A DNA stretch of 64,000 bases from Salipiger marinus (GTDB lineage: Bacteria; Pseudomonadota; Alphaproteobacteria; Rhodobacterales; Rhodobacteraceae), in assembly GCF_900100085.1 (NCBI RefSeq), contig NZ_FNEJ01000017.1, forward strand, positions 46,977-110,976, read 5' to 3'. Made by a program: the position numbers and the translations under genes. Shown in pieces: positions 1-11,319 of the stretch (its first letter is position 1; each line of letters opens with the position of its first letter). Below the pieces are notes generated by a model. The model was given only the letters and a program-made list of their open reading frames with translations. It searched no databases and was not told the origin of the DNA.

Positions 1-1176
1 GTGGAAACCGGCGCGCTTGATCCTGCCATGGGCGCGGCGCTGCAGGCCGCCGCGCAGGATCTGCTGGCGGCACCCCGCCCCGAGGCCTTTCCGGTGCATG
101 CCGTCCATGGCGGCGGCGGCATCTCGTTCAACATGAACCTGAACGAGGTTCTGGCCAATCTGGCGAACCGCGCGGGGTTTGGCGCGGCCTATGGCAGCTA
201 TGCCCCGATCCATCCCAATGACCACCCGAACCTGAACCATTCGACCGCCGACTGCCTGTCCACCGCCTGCCACATCGCGGCGCGCCACGCCTTTGCCGGG
301 CTTGCCACCGAGGTGGAGGGGCTTGCCGCCGATCTGGACCGGCTGGGCGCCGAATGGGCGCCGCTGCGCAAGCTGGCGCGGACCTGCCTGCAGGACGCGG
401 TGGATATCGGCTTTGCGGAGTATCTCGGCGGGGTCTCTGCCACGCTGCGCTTCCATCTGGATCGGGCACGGCGGGATGCCGACGCGCTGCGCGAGGTGTC
501 GATGGGCGGCACGATCATTGGCCGGGCCGAAGACTGCGACCCCGCCTTTTTTGCCCGCATCCTGCCGGTGCTGAACGACCATCTGGCCGCGGCGGGCCTG
601 CCTGCGGATCTGGTCCGCACCGGCAACCTGTTTGCCGCCAGTCAGGCGCATGACCGGCTGCTGGCGCTTGGCGCCACGCTCGACCAGCTGGCGCGCATGC
701 TGATCCGCTTTGCCAAGGATCTGCGGCTGATGGCCTCTGGCCCTCATGGCGGGCTGTCGGAACTTCGCCTGCCCGCGATGCAGCCCGGATCCTCCGCCAT
801 TCCCGGCAAGGTCAACCCGACCCTGCCCGAATTCATGGTGCAGTGCGGCATGATCGCGGTGGGGCACGGGGCAGCGATGGCCATGACGCAGGACCATGGC
901 GAGATGGATTACAATCCGTGGGAAGCGGTGGTGATCGTCAGCCTGCTGGACATGATCGCGGTTCTGGACAGCGGCATCGCCACGCTCCGGCGCAACTGCG
1001 TGCAGGGCATGCGGCCCGACATCGCGCGCAACCAAGACAACGCCACCAGCCTGCTGCCCTCGCTGATCCGGCTCAAGCAGCTGAAAGGCTACAGCTATTC
1101 CGCGCAGGTGGCCAAAGACGCCGCCGGTGACCTTGACCTCGTGCGCCGCAAACTCGCCGAGGCCGAAGGCCGCTGA
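1..1176 (+). CDS. Fumarase/aspartase-superfamily lyase (5' end cut by window)
   Basis: Open from the first base, so the N-terminus is probably missing; 391 residues are visible against about 460 for class II fumarases and aspartases. The superfamily signature GSSAIPGKVNP is at residues 263-273 and carries the flexible-loop serine that acts as general base in this family. The N-terminal substrate blocks are recognisable but altered: HPNDH at 71-75 is followed by LNHSTAD, where aspartases and fumarases usually have an SSND-type motif. This points to an amino-acid or dicarboxylate C-N or C-O lyase with non-standard substrate rather than housekeeping fumarase. It is followed 35 bases later by an aldehyde dehydrogenase and then by a reductase and a peptide-type ABC importer, so it probably belongs to a catabolic operon for an N-containing compound. 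The family call is firm; the substrate is unknown. Confidence 0.8.
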   Translation: METGALDPAMGAALQAAAQDLLAAPRPEAFPVHAVHGGGGISFNMNLNEVLANLANRAGFGAAYGSYAPIHPNDHPNLNHSTADCLSTACHIAARHAFAGLATEVEGLAADLDRLGAEWAPLRKLARTCLQDAVDIGFAEYLGGVSATLRFHLDRARRDADALREVSMGGTIIGRAEDCDPAFFARILPVLNDHLAAAGLPADLVRTGNLFAASQAHDRLLALGATLDQLARMLIRFAKDLRLMASGPHGGLSELRLPAMQPGSSAIPGKVNPTLPEFMVQCGMIAVGHGAAMAMTQDHGEMDYNPWEAVVIVSLLDMIAVLDSGIATLRRNCVQGMRPDIARNQDNATSLLPSLIRLKQLKGYSYSAQVAKDAAGDLDLVRRKLAEAEGR

Positions 1177-1211
1177 CCCCCGAAACATTCTCTCCATTCC
1201 CGAAGGCGACC

Positions 1212-2717
1212 ATGAAAGACATGCTGCAGGACACCGATCTTGACTGGGCCACGCGCTGGCTCGCATCAGCCAAGACACAGTATATCAACGGCGACTGGGT
1301 GCCGGGGGCAGGGGCCGCGTGGCAGGTGAAAAACCCCGCCACCGGCCAGACCCTGTGCCAGATCGCGCTGGCCGATGCCGACCAGATCGAGACGGCGGCC
1401 CAAGCCGCGCATCGCTGCCACCAGAGCGGGGTCTGGAGCCGCAAGACCTCGCGCAAGGCCCGCGCCGACCAGCTGCTGGCCATCGCCCGGCTGATCCGCG
1501 ACCACGCCCCCCGGCTGGCGCTGCTGGAGAGCCTTGCCAATGGCAAGACCTATCTTGAGGCGCTGAATGACGACATCTTCACCTGCGCCGAGATTTTTGA
1601 ATATTACGCGGGCTGGACCGACAAGTTCTATGGCGAGGTCTCGCCGGTCGAGGATGGCTTCCTGAATTTCACCACCAAGGATCCGGTGGGGGTCTGCGCG
1701 CTGATCGCGCCGTGGAATTATCCGCTCTATCAGGCCAGCCTGAAAATCGCCCCCGCCCTCGCCATGGGCAATACCGTGGTGATGAAGCCTTCGGAATATA
1801 CCCCGCTGGCCACGCTGCATCTGTTTGAACTGATCGACCGCGACCTGGATCTGCCCAAGGGCCTGCTGAATCTCGTGCTCTGCGATGGCGAGGCCGCCAA
1901 CCAGCTGACGCTGAGCCGCAATGTCCACAAGGTGTCCTTCACCGGCTCCACCGGGGTCGGGCGGCGCATCGTGCAGAATTCCGGCCAGTCGAACCTGAAA
2001 GCCGTGACGCTGGAACTGGGGGGCAAGTCGCCCTGCATCTTTTTCGAGGACACCCCCGATCTCGACGCCGCGATCGACCGCGCCTTTTATGTGATGTTTT
2101 CGCAGAAGGGCGAAAAATGCTCCGAACCGACGCGGTTCCTGATCCAGAAGGGCATCTATGACCATGTTCTGGAAAAGCTGATTGCCAAAGCCGACGCGGT
2201 GCGCTGCGGCGATCCGCTGCTGGCCAGCACCGAACAGGGCGCGCAGTGCAACGAGGCGCAGTTCCGGCGCATTCTGGACTATATCGAGATCGGCAAGACC
2301 GAGGCCGAACTCGTGGCGGGCGGCATGGCCGATACCAGCGGCGACAATGCCAAGGGCCTGTTCATCCGCCCCACGATCTTTTCCAACGTGCCGAATTCCG
2401 CGCGCATCGCGCAGGAAGAGATCTTTGGCCCGGTGCTGTCCTGCACGCCCTTCGCCACCGCCGACGAAGCGGTATCGCTGGCCAATGACACCGCCTATGG
2501 CCTCGCCGCCGGGGTCTATACCGGCAATGTCAGCCTCGCGCACCGGATGGCCGAACGGCTTGAGGCCGGGATGGTCTTTGTCAACCGCTATGGCTGTTAC
2601 GGGCTGTCCGCGCCGTTCGGCGGTTTCAAGGAAAGCGGCTGGGGCAAGGAAATGGCGATCCATTCGCTGTCATCCTACACCAAGACCAAAGGCGTCTGGG
2701 TGCATTACGGCGACTGA
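1212..2717 (+). CDS. NAD(P)-dependent aldehyde dehydrogenase
   Basis: 501 residues, the normal length for a class 1/2-type soluble aldehyde dehydrogenase that oxidises an aldehyde to its acid. The Rossmann motif FTGSTGVG is at 243-250, the general-base glutamate is Glu268 in LELGGKSP, and the nucleophile is Cys303 in GEKCSEPTR. The Cys block differs from the common GQxCxAGSR, placing it outside the best-known betaine-aldehyde group although the whole fold is intact. An AAGG-like ribosome site lies just upstream of the ATG. It follows the lyase by 35 bases and precedes an aldo/keto reductase by 73 bases, so co-transcription is likely. It probably oxidises an aldehyde formed from the ligand taken up by the downstream ABC importer; this role is inference. 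Confidence 0.88.
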   Translation: MKDMLQDTDLDWATRWLASAKTQYINGDWVPGAGAAWQVKNPATGQTLCQIALADADQIETAAQAAHRCHQSGVWSRKTSRKARADQLLAIARLIRDHAPRLALLESLANGKTYLEALNDDIFTCAEIFEYYAGWTDKFYGEVSPVEDGFLNFTTKDPVGVCALIAPWNYPLYQASLKIAPALAMGNTVVMKPSEYTPLATLHLFELIDRDLDLPKGLLNLVLCDGEAANQLTLSRNVHKVSFTGSTGVGRRIVQNSGQSNLKAVTLELGGKSPCIFFEDTPDLDAAIDRAFYVMFSQKGEKCSEPTRFLIQKGIYDHVLEKLIAKADAVRCGDPLLASTEQGAQCNEAQFRRILDYIEIGKTEAELVAGGMADTSGDNAKGLFIRPTIFSNVPNSARIAQEEIFGPVLSCTPFATADEAVSLANDTAYGLAAGVYTGNVSLAHRMAERLEAGMVFVNRYGCYGLSAPFGGFKESGWGKEMAIHSLSSYTKTKGVWVHYGD

Positions 2718-2790
2718 CCGCAGCGCGCATCACCCCGGGGGCTGACCTCTCCGGCGATCATGTGAACCACATCTTCGAGAGACTGAACAA

Positions 2791-3828
2791 ATGCAATATA
2801 CCCGTCTTGGCCGCTCCGGCCTCAAGGTCTCGCGGCTTTGCCTCGGCACGATGAACATGGGGTCGAAATCCTGGAAACCGTGGATTTTCGACGAGGCCGA
2901 AGCCGAGCCGATCATCGGCCATGCGCTGGACCATGGTGTCAACTTCATCGACCTTGCCGATTTCTATTCCGCCGGTGCCGGGGAAGAGATCGTCTGCAAC
3001 GTGCTGCGCCGTCTGGCCCGGCGCGACGAGCTGGTGCTGACCACCAAGCTTGGCTATCCGATCGGCGGGGGCGTGAACAACAGCGGCCATAGCCGCAAAC
3101 ATGTGTTCGACGCGCTGGAAGGGTCGCTGACCCGGATGAAGAGCGATTATGTCGACATCTACATGCTGCATTATTTCGACACGGAAACCCCGATCGAAGA
3201 AACCATGGACGCGCTGAACGATGTCGTGCGGCAGGGCAAGGCGCGCTATGTCGGCGTGTCGACCATGTATACATGGCAGTTCGCCAAGATCCTCGCCGCC
3301 TGTGACCGCAACGGCTGGGCGCGTCCGATCAACATGCAGCTGCAGCTCAACGCCGCCTATCGCGAGGAAGAGCGCGAGATGATCCCGTTCTGCATGGATC
3401 AGGGCATCGGCGTGTCGGTGTTCAGCCCGCTGGCGCGCGGCATCCTGACCAGCGACATGTCCTCGATCCGCAACAAGACCGATTTCTTCACCGCCGAGAT
3501 GTACAATGACGCGGCCTCGCGCGATGTGGCGATGTCGGTGGCCCGCGTGGCGGAGGCGCGCGGCCTCACGCCCGCGCAGGTCGCGCAGGCCTGGGTGCTG
3601 CGCAAGCCGGAGATTTCCGCGATGCTGGTCGGGGCCGATACCCGCGCGCAGGTCGACAGCGCGCTGGCCGCGCTGACCACCGATCTGGATGCCGAAGAGG
3701 TTTTCGAGATCGAGCGGAATTACACCCCCTGCGATCCGATCAACGACTACACCGCCGGAAAGCGCATTCCGCGCGCGCCGCGTCTGGCGGCGGGCCGCTT
3801 TGCCACCGGGCTCGACGCCGTGGCCTGA
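2791..3828 (+). CDS. Aldo/keto reductase
   Basis: 345-residue (beta/alpha)8 NAD(P)H-dependent oxidoreductase. The AKR catalytic tetrad is readable as Asp54, Tyr59, Lys86 and His127 (NFIDLADFYS, TTKLG, MLHYF). The layout resembles the bacterial AKR groups that act on small aldehydes, ketones or sugars. A GAGAG purine stretch lies upstream of the ATG at 2791. It lies in the same direction between the aldehyde dehydrogenase and the solute-binding protein gene, with a GC-rich stem-loop in the gap that follows. It therefore probably belongs to the same catabolic unit. The substrate cannot be read from the sequence. Confidence 0.85.
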   Translation: MQYTRLGRSGLKVSRLCLGTMNMGSKSWKPWIFDEAEAEPIIGHALDHGVNFIDLADFYSAGAGEEIVCNVLRRLARRDELVLTTKLGYPIGGGVNNSGHSRKHVFDALEGSLTRMKSDYVDIYMLHYFDTETPIEETMDALNDVVRQGKARYVGVSTMYTWQFAKILAACDRNGWARPINMQLQLNAAYREEEREMIPFCMDQGIGVSVFSPLARGILTSDMSSIRNKTDFFTAEMYNDAASRDVAMSVARVAEARGLTPAQVAQAWVLRKPEISAMLVGADTRAQVDSALAALTTDLDAEEVFEIERNYTPCDPINDYTAGKRIPRAPRLAAGRFATGLDAVA

Positions 3829-3838
3829 CCAGACCGCA

Positions 3839-3865
3839 GGCGCGGCGGGGGAGGTCCGCCGCGCC
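3839..3865 (+). terminator. Stem-loop between reductase and binding-protein genes
   Basis: Perfect 10-bp inverted repeat, GGCGCGGCGG at 3839-3848 against CCGCCGCGCC at 3856-3865, with a 7-base loop. There is no T-run after it, so it is more likely an attenuating or mRNA-protecting hairpin than a full intrinsic terminator. Confidence 0.5.
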
Positions 3866-3909
3866 CGCACGGACGGCATCACATGAACGACAGACCAAGG
3901 GAGATGAGG

Positions 3910-5511
3910 ATGGATGAGTTCAAGACACTGAGCGGCACGCCGCTGCACCCGCAGGCAAAAGCCCTGCAGCAGCGCTTTGCCACGGGCGGGATCGACCGCC
4001 GCGGCTTTCTGCGCGGCATGGCATGGCTGGGGGTCGCCGTCGGCGCCGCAGGCGCGGCCCCGGGACTGCTGCACGCGCAGGAAACGCCGAAATCCGGCGG
4101 CAGGCTGCGGTTTGCCTGCCAGATTCAGGAAATCACCGATCCGATGATGGCGACATGGATCGAATCCTCCAACCTCTTCCGCAACTGTCTGGAATTCCTG
4201 ACCTTCGTCGACGAGAACAACATCACCCATCCCTATCTGGCGAAAAGCTGGACGGCCTCGGATGATCTGACCGTCTGGGATTTTGACCTCGACGAGCGCG
4301 CCACATGGTCGAATGGCGATGCTTTCCTGCCGGAAGACGTGATCTTCAACATCGAACGCTGGATCGCGCCGGACTCGCAATCCTCCAACAAGAGCGCGTT
4401 CGAGGCGATCACCAAGGTGGAAAAAACCGGCGATCATGCCGTCCGCATCACCCTGTCGCGGCCCGTGGCCTCGCTGCCCGAACAGCTTTATTCCCACACC
4501 TGCGCCATCGCGCATCGCGGCTTTGCCGGCAACTGGGCGGAAAACCCGGTGGGCACGGGCCCGTTCTCGCTGGTCAATCACGAGGTGGGCCGTCAGGCCA
4601 TCTTCCGCAAGCGCGAGGATTACTGGGGCCAGCCCGCCTATCTGGACGAGCTGCAGTATATCGACCTTGGCGCCGACATCACCACCCATCTTGCCGCGCT
4701 GTCGAGCGGGCAGGTGGACGTGCTGTATCGCGCGACCATTGCCGAATATGACCTGATGCAGTCGCTGCCCAATATCCAGATCCTGACCGGCAAGGCCGCG
4801 CATACGCTGGCGATCCGCATGCAGGTGGATCAGGCGCCGTTTGATGACATCCGGGTGCGCAAGGCGGTGCAGCTGGCCGCCGACAATGCGCAGATGCTGG
4901 CCATCGCCTATCGCGGCGAGGGGGATCTGGGCGCGAATTACCACGTGTCGCAGGTGCAGGCCGATTACGCGCCGGTGGAGGCGATTGGCCGCGATGTCGC
5001 CGCCGCCAAGGCGCTTCTGGCCGAGGCGGGTTATCCCGACGGGCTCGATCTGGAGCTGACGCTGGGCAACACCCAAGGCAAATGGGAACAGGACACCGCA
5101 CAGGTGCTGCAGCAGAATCTGGCCGAAGCCGGAATCCGGCTGAAGCTGAACGTGCTGCCCGCGTCGCAATACTGGCCGATCTGGGACAAGGTGCCCTTTG
5201 GCGTCACCTACTGGGCGCACCGCCCCTTGGGCACGATGACGCTGGATCTGGCCTATCGCTCCGGCGGGGCATGGAATGAAAGCCATTACGCCAATCCCGC
5301 CTTCGACGCCGCGCTGAACAAGGCCATGGCGCTGGTCGATCCCGAGCAGCGCCGCGCCGCCATGACCGAGGTAGAGACCATCCTGCGCGACGATGCCGTG
5401 CTGGTGCAGCCCTACTGGCCGAACCGCTTTTCGGCGGCAGCGCCGAACGTGCGCGGCTTCGTGCTGCATCCGTCGGATTTCTTCCGCATGGATGGCGTCT
5501 GGCTCGCGTAA
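3910..5511 (+). CDS. Periplasmic substrate-binding protein of peptide/opine ABC importer (SBP family 5)
   Basis: Family-5 (DppA/OppA-like) solute-binding protein. In-frame ATGs occur at 3883, 3904 and 3910; the last is preceded by AAGGGAG at 3897-3903 with good spacing and is chosen, giving 533 residues. The N-terminus carries a twin-arginine-like signal (DRRGFLRG, arginines at 30-31, then a hydrophobic stretch) with a likely cleavage near LLHAQ at 53-57. The mature part has the usual SBP_bac_5 blocks such as GTGPFSL and the C-terminal PYWPNRFSA region. It is the first gene of a complete importer (binding protein, two permeases, fused ATPase). It delivers the ligand, probably a peptide, opine or related amine, to the permeases. 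The ligand is not predictable here. Confidence 0.88.
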   Translation: MDEFKTLSGTPLHPQAKALQQRFATGGIDRRGFLRGMAWLGVAVGAAGAAPGLLHAQETPKSGGRLRFACQIQEITDPMMATWIESSNLFRNCLEFLTFVDENNITHPYLAKSWTASDDLTVWDFDLDERATWSNGDAFLPEDVIFNIERWIAPDSQSSNKSAFEAITKVEKTGDHAVRITLSRPVASLPEQLYSHTCAIAHRGFAGNWAENPVGTGPFSLVNHEVGRQAIFRKREDYWGQPAYLDELQYIDLGADITTHLAALSSGQVDVLYRATIAEYDLMQSLPNIQILTGKAAHTLAIRMQVDQAPFDDIRVRKAVQLAADNAQMLAIAYRGEGDLGANYHVSQVQADYAPVEAIGRDVAAAKALLAEAGYPDGLDLELTLGNTQGKWEQDTAQVLQQNLAEAGIRLKLNVLPASQYWPIWDKVPFGVTYWAHRPLGTMTLDLAYRSGGAWNESHYANPAFDAALNKAMALVDPEQRRAAMTEVETILRDDAVLVQPYWPNRFSAAAPNVRGFVLHPSDFFRMDGVWLA

Positions 5512-5525
5512 GGGCAGCCATCACA

Positions 5526-5551
5526 GGGGCCGGGCCTGCGCGCCCGGCCCC
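5526..5551 (+). terminator. Perfect stem-loop after the binding-protein gene
   Basis: GGGGCCGGGC at 5526-5535 pairs with GCCCGGCCCC at 5542-5551 around a 6-base loop. It lies inside the operon, has no T-run, and is typical of structures that stabilise or set apart the binding-protein message from the permease message. Confidence 0.6.
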
Positions 5552-5600
5552 CGCAGACGCGCAGGGGGGCGCGTCCGGACCAACAAGAGGGGGAGTTCCA

Positions 5601-6548
5601 GTGTCACTGGGCAGTTTTCTGATGCGAAAGACCGCGATCGCGGTCGCCACGATGGTGGCGGTCTCGTTCCTGATCTTTCTGGCACTCGAAGTGAACATCG
5701 AGGAGGTCGCGGTCAAGGTTCTGGGCCAGTATTCCACCGCCGAGCAGCGCGCGGCATGGCTGACCCAGAACGGCTATGACGATCCGTTCCTCATCCGCTA
5801 TCTGCGCTGGCTCATGAATTTTGTCACCGGCGACTGGGGGCAGTCCACCTATTTCCGCGCCCCGGTGATGGAGATGATCCTGCCGCGCCTTGCCGCCTCG
5901 GCGGTGCTGGCGGGGGGCGCGCTGCTGGTCATCGTGGTCTTTGGCCTCAGCCTTGGCGTGCTGGCCGGGATGCGCCCCGGCTCGCTGCTGGACCGCGTGA
6001 TCTCTGTCATCTCGGTCGTGACCACCTCCATCCCCGATTTTGCCTCTGCCGTGTTCCTGTCGGGGATTTTCGTGTTCTGGCTGGGGCTGCTGCCCGGCGC
6101 CAGCACCATGATCTCGGGCTTTTCGCTGCGCGAACTGATCCTGCCGGTCTCGGTGCTCGGGCTTTATTCCATGGGCTATCTGGCGCGGGTCACCCGGGCC
6201 TCGATGGTGGACGTGATGGGCACCCATTACGTCCGCACCGCCCGGCTCAAGGGCGCCAGCCTGTCGCGCATCGTGCTGCGCCACGCGCTGCGCAACGCGC
6301 TGATCACCCCGGTGACCGTCATCATGCTGCAGCTGCCATGGCTGCTGTCGGGCGTGATCGTGGTCGAGGTGTTCTATGCCTACAAGGGCTTCGGCACGCT
6401 GCTTTATGACGCCGCGCTCAATCAGGACATCTATCTGATCGAGGCCTGCGCCATGATCTCCGTCCTTGTCGTCGTGGTCAGCCAGATCCTGTCCGATCTG
6501 ATCTATGGCTGGCTCAACCCCCGCATCGACCTGGGAGCCAAGGCATGA
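5601..6548 (+). CDS. ABC importer permease, DppB type
   Basis: 315-residue inner-membrane protein with an N-terminal transmembrane segment, a periplasmic region and five further segments. The cytoplasmic EAA-type coupling loop is seen around GTHYVRTARLKGASLSRI, where it docks on the ATPase. The start is GTG at 5601, preceded by GAGGGGGAG. Its end overlaps the next permease by four bases (ATGA), showing translational coupling. It forms half of the transmembrane channel of the peptide/opine-type importer whose binding protein is encoded just upstream. Confidence 0.9.
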   Translation: MSLGSFLMRKTAIAVATMVAVSFLIFLALEVNIEEVAVKVLGQYSTAEQRAAWLTQNGYDDPFLIRYLRWLMNFVTGDWGQSTYFRAPVMEMILPRLAASAVLAGGALLVIVVFGLSLGVLAGMRPGSLLDRVISVISVVTTSIPDFASAVFLSGIFVFWLGLLPGASTMISGFSLRELILPVSVLGLYSMGYLARVTRASMVDVMGTHYVRTARLKGASLSRIVLRHALRNALITPVTVIMLQLPWLLSGVIVVEVFYAYKGFGTLLYDAALNQDIYLIEACAMISVLVVVVSQILSDLIYGWLNPRIDLGAKA

Positions 6549-7383
6549 AGGCGCTGTCCCGCTATCTTGCAACGCCGCTGGTCCTGATCGGTGGTCTGCT
6601 GTCCTTTGGCTGGCTGCTGGTCGCCATCCTTGCGCCGCTCATCGCCCCCTATGATCCGCTGCAGACGATCCAGCCGCTGATGCGCCCGCTCAACAGCGGA
6701 CCCAATGGCGAATTCTTCCTGCTGGGCACCGACATGCTGGGCCGCGACATCTTCTCCCGGCTGATCTGGGGCGCGCAGACCGTGGTGATCTATTCCACGC
6801 TGGCCACGCTGACCGCCTATGTCTTCGGGCTCAGCCTCGGGCTGGTCGCGGGCTATGCGGGCGGGCGCACCGATGCCGTGCTGTGCTATCTGGCCAATGT
6901 CGTGCTCAGCTTTCCGGTGCTGGTGCTTTACATCGTCATCATCGTGGTGATCGGCGCCTCGCCGCTGAACATCGTGATCGCGGTCACCTTCTCTTCGGCG
7001 CCCGCCATCTTCCGGATCGTGCGCGCCATCACCATCGACGTGGCCAGCCGCGATTTCGTCAATGCGGCAATCACGCAGGGCGAAAGCACGCTGCGCATCC
7101 TTTTTGTCGACATCCTGCCCAACACCACCGGGCCGCTTGCCGTCGATTTCTGCCTGCGGCTGGGATATACCGCCATCACCATCGGCACCTTGGGCTTTCT
7201 GGGGCTGGGCCTGCCGCCGCCGACGCCGGACTGGGGCGGCATGGTCAACGAAGGCCGGGGCATGGCCATCGCCTTCCCGCATCTGGTGATCTTCCCCTGT
7301 ATCGCGATTTCCTCGCTGACGCTGGGCCTGAGCCTGCTGGCGGACGGGTTGCGCGAAGTCAACGACGCCAAGGAGCGCCAGGC

Positions 7384-7387
<4 letters not shown>
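6545..7387 (+). CDS. ABC importer permease, DppC type
   Basis: 280 residues. An N-terminal membrane anchor is followed by the DppC hallmark LGTDMLGRDIFSRLIWG, and the EAA-like loop is near DFVNAAITQGESTLRIL. It pairs with the DppB-type permease to make the channel. Both ends overlap neighbouring genes by ATGA, so binding protein, two permeases and ATPase form one operon. Confidence 0.9.
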
Positions 7388-8970
<1,583 letters not shown>

Positions 8971-9075
8971 CCGCGGGCGCCCCGGGCCTTGACGGCGGAC
9001 CGGCGCAGGCACAAGGTTCCGGGGTCTTCCGCAGGGAAGGCCCCGCGTTCCCGTGCAAAGGCTGCTGCCTCTCTC

Positions 9076-9975
9076 ATGCCCTCCTCCCCGACCCTGACCT
9101 CGCTGCGGGCCTTTGCCACGGTCGGCCAGTGCCTGAGCTTTACCGAAGGGGCGCACCGGCTGGGCGTGACGCAGAGCGCGGTCAGCCGCCAGATCCGGCA
9201 GCTGGAAAGCACGCTCGATCTGCCGCTGTTCCGCCGCATCGGCAATTCCATCGAACTGACCGAGGCCGGGGCCGTGCTGCATGAACGCCTCGCCGAGGCG
9301 TTCGACATCATGGACGAGGCGGTGATGGAGGCGCGGGCCACCGTGCCGCGCCAGAAGCTGACGCTGCTGGCCCCGCCGACCTTTTCCGCCCGCTGGCTGT
9401 CGCGGCATCTGGTGTCGTTCCGGCAGCGCTTTCCCGATCTGGATCTGTCCCTGCATCTGAGTGCCGATGACAACGTGCGGGTGGATTGCGTGATCCGCTT
9501 CGGGGCCGATCCGCGCGACCGTCATGTGTCGACGCGGCTGATGGTCGAACAGCATATCGCGGTCTGCGCCCCCGATCTCTGGGCCGATCCCGACCGGCTG
9601 CGGCAGAGCTGCCTTCTGTATGTGCTGGACCGCGCGCTGCGGCTGCCGACATGGGACAACTGGTTCGCCTCCACCCAGCATGACCGCCGCGACCTGCCGG
9701 AAAACGCGATGGAATTCGCCACGCTGGACATGGTCACGCAGGCGGCGGTGTCGGGGGCGGGGCTGGCCGTGATCGACCGCAACATGATCGAACCGGAGCT
9801 GCAGTCCGGGGCGCTGATCCAGATCGATCCGGTGGTGGTCACCGGCCCCTATGGCTACTGGCTGGACATCTCCACCGAACGGCTGGCCCGCAGCCGGGTG
9901 GTGCATTTCGCCCGCTGGCTGCAGCAGCTGGCCGGGGCGGGGCAGGGGCGTCCGCTGGGCAGTCACGCGCCGTGA
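9076..9975 (+). CDS. LysR-family transcriptional regulator, GcvA-like
   Basis: 299 residues from the ATG at 9076. The reading frame is open further upstream to 8989, but the LysR helix-turn-helix begins about 10 residues after the chosen start (LRAFATVGQCLSFTEGAHRL, with VTQSAVSRQIRQLE as recognition region). A C-terminal periplasmic-binding-like effector domain follows. The arrangement resembles the GcvA/AmpR branch. It lies 105 bases after the importer ATPase in the same orientation and ends in a convergent hairpin shared with the MFS gene. It may regulate the upstream importer/lyase operon, but no operator was identified. Confidence 0.85.
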   Translation: MPSSPTLTSLRAFATVGQCLSFTEGAHRLGVTQSAVSRQIRQLESTLDLPLFRRIGNSIELTEAGAVLHERLAEAFDIMDEAVMEARATVPRQKLTLLAPPTFSARWLSRHLVSFRQRFPDLDLSLHLSADDNVRVDCVIRFGADPRDRHVSTRLMVEQHIAVCAPDLWADPDRLRQSCLLYVLDRALRLPTWDNWFASTQHDRRDLPENAMEFATLDMVTQAAVSGAGLAVIDRNMIEPELQSGALIQIDPVVVTGPYGYWLDISTERLARSRVVHFARWLQQLAGAGQGRPLGSHAP

Positions 9976-9995
9976 CCCCCCGCAGCGGCGGGGGG
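9976..9995. terminator. Convergent hairpin between LysR and MFS genes
   Basis: CCCCCCGC at 9976-9983 pairs with GCGGGGGG at 9988-9995 around AGCG, right after the LysR stop and 17 bases from the end of the opposing MFS gene. It is a candidate bidirectional terminator, although no strong T-run is present. Confidence 0.5.
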
Positions 9996-10012
9996 CCACG
10001 CTGTCCGTCCTG

Positions 10013-11191
10013 TCATTCCGCCGGAACGGGACGCGCGGCACGGTCAAGCCTGCCCGACAGCCGGGTCAGCCCAAGGCCCAGCACGACCACCGCAGCGCCC
10101 AGATAGGGCGTGGCGGCAAGGCCGAGGCTTTCCACCGCAATCCCGCCCGCCCATGCGCCAAACGCGATGCCAAGGTTGAAGGCGCCGATATTCAGGCCCG
10201 AGGCCACATCCACCGCGTCGGGCGCCACCTCGCGCGCGATCTGCACGGTATAGGCCTGCAGCGGCGGCACGTTGGCGAAGGCGAAGCCGCCCCAGACGGC
10301 AATCACCGCGATGGCGGCAAGGGGCGAGGTCAGCACCGCGCCAAGCGCCAGCAGCACCACCGACAGGCCCAGAAAGATCACGCTCAGCGCCGGGATCGCG
10401 CCGATCCGGTCGGCAAGCCTGCCGCCGATGATATTGCCCGCCGCCACTGACGCGCCATAAAGCAGGATCACAAGGCTGACCGCGCCGGTTCCAAGGCCGG
10501 TGACATCGGTCAGCATCGGCGCAAGATAGGTGAAGGCGATGAAATTGCCGCCATAGCCGACCGCCGTGATCAGATAGACCAGCAGCAGCCGGGGCGAGGT
10601 CAGCACCCGCGCCTGATCGCGCAGCGTCGGGGGCGGGCCCTGCGTCAGGTTGGACGGCACCAGCCGGGCCGAGGCCAGAAGCCCGATCAGCCCCAGCACG
10701 ACCACGCCCAGAAAGGTGGACTGCCAGCCGAAGGTCTGGCCGATCCATGTGCCAAGCGGCACGCCGGTGACCAGCGCCACCGTCAGGCCCAGAAACACCA
10801 GCGCGATGGCCGAGCTTTCCTTTTCCCGGGGCACAAGGCTGGTGGCGATGGTCGAGGCGATGGCGAAGAACACGCCATGCGCAAGCCCGGTCAGGAAGCG
10901 CGCGGCGACAAGGCTGCCATAGCCGGGGGCAAAGGCGGCAAAGGCGTTTCCGGCGACAAACAGCACCAGCAGCGACAGCAGCAGCGTCTTGCGCGGCAGC
11001 CCGCCCGCCAGCGCGGTCAGCACCGGCGCGCCGATGGTGACGCCAAGGGCATAAAGGCTGACCAGCAGCCCGGCAGAGGGCAGCGACACGCCCAGATCGG
11101 CGGCGATGGTGGGAAGCAGGCCGACGATCACGAACTCGGTCGTACCGACGGCAAAGGCGCTGATGGTCAGCGCCCAAAGAGCAAGGGGCAT
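10013..11191 (-). CDS. MFS transporter, AraJ/DHA1-type exporter
   Basis: 392 residues with about 12 hydrophobic segments. The N-terminus MPLALWALTISAFAVGTTEF and the loop-2 motif near LAGGLPRKTLL are typical of the AraJ/YdhP sugar- and drug-efflux group. The frame is open further upstream to 11266, but the ATG at 11191 is preceded by AGGAG at the right distance and matches the family start. It is transcribed alone, facing the LysR gene. It is likely a proton-driven exporter of small molecules in the inner membrane; the substrate is unknown. Confidence 0.85.
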   Translation of the reverse strand: MPLALWALTISAFAVGTTEFVIVGLLPTIAADLGVSLPSAGLLVSLYALGVTIGAPVLTALAGGLPRKTLLLSLLVLFVAGNAFAAFAPGYGSLVAARFLTGLAHGVFFAIASTIATSLVPREKESSAIALVFLGLTVALVTGVPLGTWIGQTFGWQSTFLGVVVLGLIGLLASARLVPSNLTQGPPPTLRDQARVLTSPRLLLVYLITAVGYGGNFIAFTYLAPMLTDVTGLGTGAVSLVILLYGASVAAGNIIGGRLADRIGAIPALSVIFLGLSVVLLALGAVLTSPLAAIAVIAVWGGFAFANVPPLQAYTVQIAREVAPDAVDVASGLNIGAFNLGIAFGAWAGGIAVESLGLAATPYLGAAVVVLGLGLTRLSGRLDRAARPVPAE

Positions 11192-11319
11192 CAAGGCATC
11201 TCCTGTTGCGACGAATGCCGGGAAGATGCCTTCGGACAGGCTTTGCGTGAACAGACAGCTTGACAAAGGGTCGTTGCGCCAGACGCACGACTGGCCCGGC
11301 GCGGCCCCTGTTGCAAGGC

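Noticed and set aside
2758..5469. A 903-codon minus-strand open frame opposite the aldo/keto reductase and binding-protein genes
   Set aside because: No family motifs and strongly biased composition; the plus-strand genes are unambiguous.
5526..5551. Rho-independent terminator splitting the peptide importer operon
   Set aside because: No T-run follows, and the permease genes just downstream need the same promoter; treated as an mRNA-stabilising stem-loop.
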